DNA of 5,591 nucleotides from Desulfobulbaceae bacterium (lineage in GTDB: Bacteria; Desulfobacterota; Desulfobulbia; Desulfobulbales; Desulfobulbaceae): positions 1-5,591 of the forward strand of contig JALSNT010000024.1 of assembly GCA_026986885.1 (NCBI GenBank). The letters run 5' to 3'. Shown piece by piece: positions 1-5,591 of this stretch (its first letter is position 1; each line of letters starts with the position of its first letter). The notes beneath the pieces are model-generated. The model was not told where the DNA came from. It worked only from the letters and a program-made list of their open reading frames with translations, and made no database searches. The translations under genes and the position numbers were made by a program.

Positions 1-1937
1 CAGGTGCAGAGTGAGCCGCCCAGCTCTTCCAACCATTGTTCATCAATGACGGCAACCATCCGGGCAAAAAGCCGTGAAGTTTCTACAAAATCAGCGGCTA
101 CTATCCAGGATGCTCCGGCAGCAGCGTTTTTTTGATGTTCCTTTTGGCCGGCAGCATCTTTTTTAATCCTGTTTTTTGTCCGGTGCAGTACGGAACCGGG
201 AAAGATGGTGACCTCGCGACCGCCGGTGACCATATAGGTATTTTTCTGCTTTTTTTTGCCGATATTGCGTAAAAAACCACTTGCAAGAGATTTGTGTACG
301 GCAGCATAACCAGCCGGAGAGGTGTTGATGGTAAATTCCTTGTTTCCCGCCAGCAGCCGGGAAATCTGGGCATGGATATCAAACCACTCCCGCATCCGCT
401 GCCAGGAGAGGTAGTGGGTGGTGCAGAACTTTTTCAGTTTTGCGCTGCTGAATCTGCCGTTGCTGAATTCCTGCCACTGATCCCAGATGTTAAGCAGGGT
501 CAGAAAGTCGGATCGTCCATCAATAAATCCCTGTTGGGCCCGGGCAGCCTGCTGCTCTTTTTCCGCCGGTCTGGTACGTGGATCCTGAATGGAAAGGGCG
601 CTGCAGATGACAATGATCTCCCGTAATGCGCCCTGCCGTGCGCCTTCGACAATGATACGGGCAATGCGCGGATCCAGGGGCAGGCGGGCCATGATCCTGC
701 CCCGCCTGGTCAGTCTTTCTTTTTTGTTGATGGCGCCTAATTCCTTGAGGCTTCTGAATCCCTCACGTATTGCCCTGCCTGTCGGCGGGTCAATAAAGGG
801 AAATGTTCGTGGATCCCCAAGGCCCAGGGCAATCATCTGCAAAATGACCTCGGCCAGGTTGGAACGTTGGATTTCCGGACGGGTAAACTTCGGCCTTCCC
901 TGATAATCCTCTTTATCGTACAACCGAATACAGACTCCCGGACCGGTACGTCCGCAGCGGCCCGCGCGCTGGTCGCAGGACGCTCCGGCAATACGCTGCA
1001 CCCGCATATTAGTGGTCCCAGCCCGTACATTGTATGTGGGTATGCGCGCCAGCCCGGTATCAACGACAAAACGAATGCCGGGTACCGTGATCGAGGTCTC
1101 GGCAACATTGGTAGCGACCACGATTTTGCGTTTTTTCGAGGGTTGGAAGATTTTTTTCTGGTCGGCCGCCTGTAACCTCCCAAACAGCGGCAGAACCAGG
1201 TGGTTGTCACCAGCAGGCATGGAGCGGAGGATGGCAACCGTGTCCAGGATGTCACGCTCGGTCGGCATGAACACCAGAACATCACCGCCCGGCCGAGTAC
1301 AGATCTGCCGGACGGCAGCACAGGCCTGGTCCACATAATTTTCCTGCTCCCCTTCATGGGCCGGACAGTATTTCATGCTGATGGGAAAGGTGCGTCCGGA
1401 AACCTTGATAATCGGGGCATCATTGAAGTAGGCGCTGAATTTATCCGTATCAATGGTTGCAGAAGAGATAATCAGTTTGAGATCCCGACGTCGCTGGAGC
1501 AGGCCTTTGAGACAGCCTGACAGAAAATCAATATTCAAGCTGCGTTCATGGGCCTCATCAAGAATGATGGTATCGTAACGACCAAGAAGACGATCCCTTC
1601 TGCTTTCTGCAAGGAGCAGGCCGTCGGTCATGAACTTGATACGGGTCGCCTCACCGGTTTTATCCTGGAAGCGAACCGCATAGCCGACAAGATCGGGCTG
1701 TCGCAGCTCCTCCGCCACCCTGGCCGCCATACTGACCGCGGCTATCCTTCTGGGCTGGGTGCAGCCGATCATTTTTTGCACGCCCCGACCGGCCTCAAGG
1801 CACATCTTCGGCAGCTGGGTGGTTTTACCCGAGCCGGTATCACCGGCAATAACCAGAATACGGTTTTCCTTTATCGCGCAGACGATTCGGTCCTTTTCCG
1901 CAGTTATGGGGAGTTGATCTGGGTAGTGCAGGTTCAT
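1..1937 (-). CDS. hrpA: ATP-dependent RNA helicase HrpA (DEAH box), C-terminal part outside window
   Basis: The minus strand is open from the ATG at 1937 to the window edge, giving 645 residues with no stop. DEAH/RHA helicase motifs appear in order: Walker A GDTGSGKT (32-39), TQPRR (60-64), DEAH (127-130), SAT (159-161), TNVAETSITVPG (276-287) and QRAGRCGR (323-330). A ratchet/HA2-like region follows (about 357-460, with SALSIQDPR), then an OB-fold-like part (FPGSVL near 579, DFVETSRLFAR 616-626). HrpA uses ATP to remodel RNA; in E. coli it resolves collided ribosomes and was linked to fimbrial mRNA processing. E. coli HrpA is about 1300 residues, so roughly half is missing here. An in-frame TAA at 1995-1997 limits the start; ATG 1937 lacks a good Shine-Dalgarno, and TTG at 1943 is an alternative. 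The N-terminus is shorter than in E. coli. A lysine/alanine-rich stretch at about 586-609 looks like an insertion. HrpB is less likely because the sequence follows HrpA closely. Confidence 0.96.
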   Translation of the reverse strand, partial: MNLHYPDQLPITAEKDRIVCAIKENRILVIAGDTGSGKTTQLPKMCLEAGRGVQKMIGCTQPRRIAAVSMAARVAEELRQPDLVGYAVRFQDKTGEATRIKFMTDGLLLAESRRDRLLGRYDTIILDEAHERSLNIDFLSGCLKGLLQRRRDLKLIISSATIDTDKFSAYFNDAPIIKVSGRTFPISMKYCPAHEGEQENYVDQACAAVRQICTRPGGDVLVFMPTERDILDTVAILRSMPAGDNHLVLPLFGRLQAADQKKIFQPSKKRKIVVATNVAETSITVPGIRFVVDTGLARIPTYNVRAGTTNMRVQRIAGASCDQRAGRCGRTGPGVCIRLYDKEDYQGRPKFTRPEIQRSNLAEVILQMIALGLGDPRTFPFIDPPTGRAIREGFRSLKELGAINKKERLTRRGRIMARLPLDPRIARIIVEGARQGALREIIVICSALSIQDPRTRPAEKEQQAARAQQGFIDGRSDFLTLLNIWDQWQEFSNGRFSSAKLKKFCTTHYLSWQRMREWFDIHAQISRLLAGNKEFTINTSPAGYAAVHKSLASGFLRNIGKKKQKNTYMVTGGREVTIFPGSVLHRTKNRIKKDAAGQKEHQKNAAAGASWIVAADFVETSRLFARMVAVIDEQWLEELGGSLCT

Positions 1938-1987
1938 GGGCAATGGCGGGCTACGGTCGGATATCGTGTATTGGCATACGGAAAAAA

Positions 1988-2017
1988 AGTATGTTTACAT
2001 CTTGGAAACACAGTAAA
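1988..2017 (-). promoter_or_regulatory. Candidate sigma70-type promoter for hrpA
   Basis: On the minus strand a -35-like TTTACT (2012-2017) is followed after 18 bases by a -10-like CATACT (1988-1993); each matches the consensus at four of six positions. Transcription would begin near 1981, leaving a leader of about 44 bases before the hrpA ATG. The position is sensible, but the match is weak and rests on reading alone. It overlaps the candidate galU promoter on the other strand. Confidence 0.3.
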
Positions 2018-2030
2018 TTTCTGATACCTT
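2002..2030 (+). promoter_or_regulatory. Candidate extended -10 promoter for galU(-priA)
   Basis: TTGGAA (2002-2007) lies 17 bases before TACCTT (2025-2030), which is preceded by TG at 2022-2023 with one base between, the pattern of an extended -10 element. The -10 hexamer itself is poor (three of six). Transcription would begin near 2037 with a leader of about 94 bases to the galU ATG. A second -35-like word, TTGGCA at 1971-1976, has no good -10 at the right distance. The call is an inference. Confidence 0.3.
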
Positions 2031-2081
2031 ACAGAGAGACTGCGATCCGGAACCGGTCAAGAGTCCCGGAAGATGATCTTA

Positions 2082-2097
2082 CCTGAAAACAGTCAGG
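2082..2097 (+). other. Short hairpin in the galU leader
   Basis: CCTGA (2082-2086) and TCAGG (2093-2097) are perfect inverted copies around a six-base loop, about 20 bases upstream of the galU ribosome binding site. The stem is only five base pairs and has no following T run, so it is not a terminator. It may be chance. Confidence 0.25.
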
Positions 2098-2117
2098 AAT
2101 ACATCTGTAAACAAAAA

Positions 2118-2125
2118 AGGTGGAG
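2118..2125 (+). promoter_or_regulatory. Ribosome binding site of galU
   Basis: AGGTGGAG, with a GGAG core at 2122-2125, stands five A residues before the ATG at 2131. It is purine-rich, well spaced, and supports that ATG as the galU start. It is the only strong Shine-Dalgarno sequence seen ahead of the three genes. Confidence 0.8.
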
Positions 2126-2130
2126 AAAAA

Positions 2131-3018
2131 ATGCCCCCCCAAAAAATAAAAAAGGCGGTTATTCCGGTCGCCGGTATGGGTACCAGGTTTTTACCGGCCA
2201 CCAAGGCCATCCCCAAGGAAATGCTGACCATTGTTGACCGGCCGACGATCCAGTATATCGTGGAAGAGGTGGTTGCTTCCGGCATTGAAGAGGTTGTCCT
2301 GATTACCAGCGCCGGCAAGTCGGCCATTGAGAATCATTTTGATTATGATTTCCAGTTAGACACCGTACTCCAGGAAAAAAACAAAACGCAGCTGCGCGAA
2401 GAACTTCATAATATATCCAACCTGATTGATGTGGTTTCCGTCCGCCAGAAACGTCCCCTGGGACTGGGACATGCCATCTGGATGGCACGGGATGTTATCG
2501 GTAATGAGCCCTTTGTCGTTTTATTGGGAGATGACCTGGTGCGCAGTGCTGTTCCCTGCTGCAAACAGATGATAGATCTCTATAACACGGTCGGCACAGC
2601 CATTGTCGCCATCCAGCGGGTTCCCCTGGATCAAACCTTTCAATACGGTATTGTTGAGGGTGAGGAAACGGAACATGAGCGGACCTTTAAGGTCAAACGT
2701 ATGGTGGAAAAACCGGCGCCAGGGACCTCATCTTCCGATATGGCTATCATCGGCCGCTATTTACTCATGCCGGAAATTTTTGACCTGCTGGCAAAAACCA
2801 CCCCCGGTCACGGTGGAGAAATTCAACTCACCGATGCCCTGCTGGCCCTGGCCAACCGCCGGGGCATGTATGCCTATGAATTTACCGGCAGACGCTACGA
2901 TGCAGGTGACAAGTTGGGATACCTGAAGGCCATTGTCGATTTTGCCCTGGAACACCCGACCCTGGGCAGCTCTTTTAAAGAGCACCTGCAAAAAAAGCTG
3001 GCCACCGGCGGTATCTGA
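2131..3018 (+). CDS. galU: UTP-glucose-1-phosphate uridylyltransferase GalU
   Basis: This cytoplasmic enzyme (EC 2.7.7.9) joins UTP and glucose 1-phosphate to give UDP-glucose and pyrophosphate, supplying lipopolysaccharide, exopolysaccharide and the Leloir pathway. The 295 residues are full length (E. coli GalU has 302). Family marks are the nucleotide-binding loop VAGMGTRFLPATK (13-25) with KEML (29-32), VDRPTIQYIVEE (35-46), RPLGLGHAI (108-116), the metal-site GDD (133-135), QYGIVEG (171-177), MVEKP (191-195), GRYLL (208-212), GGEIQLTDAL (228-237) and YDAGDKLGYLKA (256-267). These separate it from glucose-1-phosphate thymidylyltransferase (RmlA). The start is fixed by the ribosome binding site at 2118-2125. 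Codons 2-8 are unusual: seven C residues followed by two A6 runs. The gene heads a probable transcription unit with priA 48 bases downstream; that pairing suggests shared transcription rather than shared function. Confidence 0.97.
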   Translation: MPPQKIKKAVIPVAGMGTRFLPATKAIPKEMLTIVDRPTIQYIVEEVVASGIEEVVLITSAGKSAIENHFDYDFQLDTVLQEKNKTQLREELHNISNLIDVVSVRQKRPLGLGHAIWMARDVIGNEPFVVLLGDDLVRSAVPCCKQMIDLYNTVGTAIVAIQRVPLDQTFQYGIVEGEETEHERTFKVKRMVEKPAPGTSSSDMAIIGRYLLMPEIFDLLAKTTPGHGGEIQLTDALLALANRRGMYAYEFTGRRYDAGDKLGYLKAIVDFALEHPTLGSSFKEHLQKKLATGGI

Positions 3019-3080
3019 TGAATTTTCCGGTATATCGTTGTTTGGGCCGCAAGCGGCCGCTGAATCATGCATTATTATGA
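3018..3080 (+). CDS. Possible 20-codon leader or coupling ORF between galU and priA
   Basis: An ATG at 3018-3020 shares bases with the galU stop (TGATG). The frame then runs 20 codons to a TGA at 3078-3080, which lies 11 bases past the priA ATG, in another frame. The predicted peptide begins MNFPVYRCLGRK and ends NHALL; it matches no family I know. A ribosome ending galU could restart here and end beside the priA start, which would suit a gene without its own Shine-Dalgarno. A reading frame this short can easily arise by chance, so treat it as a hypothesis. Confidence 0.2.
   Translation: MNFPVYRCLGRKRPLNHALL
3045..3058 (+). repeat. GC-rich inverted repeat just upstream of priA
   Basis: GGCCGC (3045-3050) and GCGGCC (3053-3058) are exact inverted copies separated by AA, folding as a five-pair stem with a CAAG loop. 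The stem ends eight bases before the priA ATG, where a ribosome would bind. No T run follows, so it is not an intrinsic terminator and transcription probably continues from galU into priA. A NotI-type octamer spans 3053-3060. Confidence 0.45.
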
Positions 3081-5589
3081 AGTCGCCGTTGTTGCTCCCC
3101 TTATAAATACCCTGACCTACGGCCCGCCTGTTGAACATGACCTGCGGCCCGTTACCGGCCAGCGGGTACTGGTTTCCCTGGGCGCGCGGCTGGTAACCGG
3201 CTATATTCTGGGCAAGGCACAACCCCCGGTTCAGGAATCAGCAGGTCATAAAATAATCATTAAACCGATTGTTGACCTCCTTGACCGGGACCCCCTGTTT
3301 CCGGCCTGCATGGTCCCCCTGTATCGCTGGATTGCCGACTATTATCACTATCCCATCGGCGAGGTTATCCGTACCGCCCTGCCCGGCGGTATAACGGCGG
3401 GCAGCGGTCGTATCCTCCGGATAACCGAGCAGGGAAAACAGTGCGGTGCTATCCTTGCCGGCGATGCGAAATATGGTGATTGCTCCTGGATGAAGACGCT
3501 GCTGGCAACCGGCATGCTCAAGGAGGCGGAGACAGGCCGACTATGGCGAAAATCCGCCGTCAGGCGACGGTTAAAAAAATGGGAAAATCAAGGCCTGCTG
3601 GTCATAGAAGAGGTGCTGGCCAGGGAAAAAAACCGCAGTAAACTGGAAAGAGTAATCTCACTGATTCCCGAGCTTGAATCCAGGATACGGGACTGTCCTT
3701 CCAGGGAAGGCGAGGCCCTGTATGACCGGTTGCGTGAATATCTACCGCAGGCGCCGGGCAAGGCGGAACAGACACTGCTTACGCGATTTCTTTCCCTGTA
3801 TGCAGTCGGCGGCGGCCAACCTGTCGGCAGACGTGATCTCAACCGTGCCTATGCAAATGCCGGTAAAATTTTACAGCGGCCGGTCTGCAGGGAAATTTTT
3901 ATTGAAAGTAAGCGCCGCATCTATCGTGATCCCTTTGGTGAACGTCCCCGGTTCATGCCCAGGCCTAAGGTCCTGACCGATGAACAGAAGCAGGTGCTTG
4001 CCGGGATTGTGCCTGCCGTTGAGCAGGGCGGTTTTGCCCGTTTTCTTCTCTTTGGCGTCACCGGCTGCGGCAAAACAGAGGTATATCTGCAGGCAGCAAA
4101 AAAGGCGCTGGCCGCCAATAAGTCCGTTTTGGTTCTGGTGCCGGAGATTGCCCTGTCCTCCCAGCTTGAGGCCCATTTTTATTCCCGTTTCGGCGACACG
4201 CTTGCCGTCCTCCATTCCGGACTGACGCGTGGTCAGCGATTTGATGAATGGCAGCGCATAGTGAGCGGCAGGGCGCGGGTGGTTATCGGTGCCCGGTCCG
4301 CCGTCTTTGCTCCCCTTCCCGATACGGGATTGATTATTGTCGATGAAGAGCATGAACCGGCCTACAAACAGGACAGCGGCCTCTGCTATAATGGCCGTGA
4401 TCTTGCCATTTTACGGGCCAAGTTGGCGAAATGTCCGGTTGTCCTTGGTTCGGCCACTCCCACTTTGACAAGTTACTATCACGCTGAATCAGGCAGATAT
4501 ACACTGCTGACCATGAAGAAAAGGGTGGCGGATCAACAGATGCCTGCTGTCGAGATCATCAATTTAGCCAGGGTGGAGAAATCCAGGCAAGACCTTTTCC
4601 TCTCCGATCAACTGATTAAGGCCCTTGAAGATAACCTTGCCCGGGGGCAGCAGAGTCTGCTCTTTGTCAACCGTCGCGGCTATGCCTCGTTCATGCTTTG
4701 CCGGGACTGCGGCCATGTAATCAGCTGCCGTCACTGTCGGGTATCCATGACCCTGCACCGGGGAGCAGGCAGGCTGGTCTGCCATTATTGCGGCGCCAAT
4801 TTGCCGACAGATGTTCTCTGCCCTGGTTGCCGTACCGGCAAAATAATTCCGCTGGGCATTGGTTCGGAACGTGTTGAAAATGAAGTGGCCCAAATATTTC
4901 CCCAGGCAAGAATAGCCCGCCTGGACAGCGACACGGCAGGAAGCAGGAAAGAGTACCTTGCCCTGCTGGCCAGGGTACGCAGCCGGGACATCGACATTCT
5001 GATCGGCACCCAGATGATTGCCAAGGGACTGCATTTTCCCCATGTTACCCTTGTCGGCGTGGTGTGGGCGGACAGTGGTTTGAATATGCCCGACTACAAG
5101 GCAACGGAACGTACCTTTGCTCTGCTGTCCCAGGTGACCGGACGGGCGGGCAGGGGAGAGGTGAGCGGCCGGGTGATTATCCAGACGCACCAGCCCGGCC
5201 ATCCGGCTGTTTCCTTTGCCGGAAAACATGATTATATTGGTTTTTATAAACAGGAACTGGCATCCCGGAGTAGTCTTGGCTATCCACCGTTTGCCCGATT
5301 GTTTTCCCTTAAGTTCTCCGGCCTGCAGGAAGAGCCGGTACAGCAGGCTGCCCGCAAGGTTGCCGATTTTTTGAGAAACCGGATCCGGTCAAAGGAAGGA
5401 GAGGTACTTGGCCCGGCGCCGGCACCGCTTGCCCTGCTGCGGGACCGCTATCGCTATCAAATCCTGATCAAGGGCCGGCAAACGGCGGCCGTGCATGATC
5501 TTTTGCAAAAGGTATTGGCCGACAAGGCCTCTTGCTGTCCAGGATCCGTTCGCATGACAATAGATGTGGACCCGGAAAATATGATGTAG
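3067..5589 (+). CDS. priA: Primosomal replication-restart helicase PriA
   Basis: PriA binds abandoned replication forks, unwinds DNA 3' to 5', and starts reloading of the replicative helicase. The 840 residues show an N-terminal DNA 3'-end-binding domain (about 1-105), winged-helix-like segments (about 140-185 and 235-290, ending RRIYRDPFG), helicase lobe 1 with GVTGCGKTEVY (330-340), DEEH (426-429) and GSATP (461-465), and lobe 2 with GTQMIAKGLHFPHVTLV (647-663) and QVTGRAGRGE (689-698). Eight zinc-binding cysteines lie at 545, 548, 554, 557, 572, 575, 585 and 588. The C-terminal domain contains LGPAPAPL (781-788) and YRYQILIKG (795-803). It is longer than E. coli PriA (732) because of the part before the helicase core, nearer the Bacillus form (about 805). 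An in-frame TGA at 3061-3063 makes ATG 3067 the first possible ATG; no clear Shine-Dalgarno precedes it. The Walker A serine usual in PriA is cysteine here, a mild change. Confidence 0.97.
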   Translation: MHYYEVAVVAPLINTLTYGPPVEHDLRPVTGQRVLVSLGARLVTGYILGKAQPPVQESAGHKIIIKPIVDLLDRDPLFPACMVPLYRWIADYYHYPIGEVIRTALPGGITAGSGRILRITEQGKQCGAILAGDAKYGDCSWMKTLLATGMLKEAETGRLWRKSAVRRRLKKWENQGLLVIEEVLAREKNRSKLERVISLIPELESRIRDCPSREGEALYDRLREYLPQAPGKAEQTLLTRFLSLYAVGGGQPVGRRDLNRAYANAGKILQRPVCREIFIESKRRIYRDPFGERPRFMPRPKVLTDEQKQVLAGIVPAVEQGGFARFLLFGVTGCGKTEVYLQAAKKALAANKSVLVLVPEIALSSQLEAHFYSRFGDTLAVLHSGLTRGQRFDEWQRIVSGRARVVIGARSAVFAPLPDTGLIIVDEEHEPAYKQDSGLCYNGRDLAILRAKLAKCPVVLGSATPTLTSYYHAESGRYTLLTMKKRVADQQMPAVEIINLARVEKSRQDLFLSDQLIKALEDNLARGQQSLLFVNRRGYASFMLCRDCGHVISCRHCRVSMTLHRGAGRLVCHYCGANLPTDVLCPGCRTGKIIPLGIGSERVENEVAQIFPQARIARLDSDTAGSRKEYLALLARVRSRDIDILIGTQMIAKGLHFPHVTLVGVVWADSGLNMPDYKATERTFALLSQVTGRAGRGEVSGRVIIQTHQPGHPAVSFAGKHDYIGFYKQELASRSSLGYPPFARLFSLKFSGLQEEPVQQAARKVADFLRNRIRSKEGEVLGPAPAPLALLRDRYRYQILIKGRQTAAVHDLLQKVLADKASCCPGSVRMTIDVDPENMM

Positions 5590-5591
5590 AG

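Noticed and set aside
833..1357. A 174-codon minus-strand frame inside hrpA.
   Set aside because: It overlaps hrpA in a different frame on the same strand. The hrpA frame carries the helicase motifs, and this product shows no recognisable domain and an arginine/proline/serine-rich composition typical of an off-frame reading.
1548..2024. A 158-codon plus-strand frame opposite the hrpA N-terminus, extending into the divergent gap.
   Set aside because: It lies antisense to the Walker A and DEAH coding region, has no convincing ribosome binding site, and its product resembles no family.
2364..2385. A-rich run in galU (GAA AAA AAC) as a frameshift site, with a similar run in priA near 3625.
   Set aside because: The A AAA AAC form is a weak slippery heptamer in bacteria, both genes encode full-length expected proteins, and there is no gene architecture that would need a shift.
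3041..3066. The galU-priA hairpin as a rho-independent terminator.
   Set aside because: The stem is short and no T run follows it; instead the priA start codon follows within eight bases.
2761..3222. A 153-codon minus-strand frame across the galU-priA junction.
   Set aside because: It mirrors conserved coding sequence of galU and priA and has no promoter, ribosome binding site or motif of its own.
3871..4353. A 160-codon minus-strand frame opposite the PriA Walker A region.
   Set aside because: It is explained as a shadow of the conserved helicase lobe 1 coding sequence.
4564..5229. A 221-codon minus-strand frame opposite priA.
   Set aside because: It is antisense to the zinc-binding and motif V/VI regions. 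Long antisense frames are common opposite genes of this base composition, and the protein shows no domain.
1..5591. Search for a novel defence, mobile or RNA-guided system.
   Set aside because: All but about 250 bases are accounted for by three conserved housekeeping genes. I saw no repeat arrays, integrase or transposase remains, tRNA or terminal repeats.

Overview
The window looks like a chromosomal housekeeping segment from a Gram-negative bacterium of moderate to high GC. It holds one truncated gene and two complete genes, and each can be identified from its protein motifs. The organism is not certain. The gene contents and the long form of PriA fit a deltaproteobacterium (Desulfobacterota), but that is a guess from general likeness, not a match to a known genome.

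Positions 1-1937, minus strand: the N-terminal 645 codons of hrpA, a DEAH-box RNA helicase. The reading frame is open throughout and leaves the window at its left edge, so the C-terminal part lies outside.

Positions 1938-2130: a 193-base gap between divergent genes. It holds weak but plausible overlapping promoters for hrpA (leftward) and galU (rightward), a pair of inverted 8-base words, a small hairpin in the galU leader and a clear ribosome binding site for galU.

Positions 2131-3018, plus strand: galU, UTP-glucose-1-phosphate uridylyltransferase, complete at 295 residues. Positions 3067-5589, plus strand: priA, the primosomal replication-restart helicase, complete at 840 residues with all eight zinc-binding cysteines. 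The 48 bases between them contain no terminator, so the two are probably co-transcribed. A 20-codon reading frame overlaps the galU stop (TGATG) and ends just inside priA, and priA itself has no clear Shine-Dalgarno sequence.

The three genes do not form one pathway: HrpA acts on RNA and ribosomes, GalU supplies UDP-glucose for envelope sugars, and PriA restarts stalled replication forks. I found no mobile element, CRISPR array, tRNA, rRNA or recognisable new system. The items worth a second look are small: the galU-priA junction, homopolymer runs in hrpA and galU, and the shared intergenic region.
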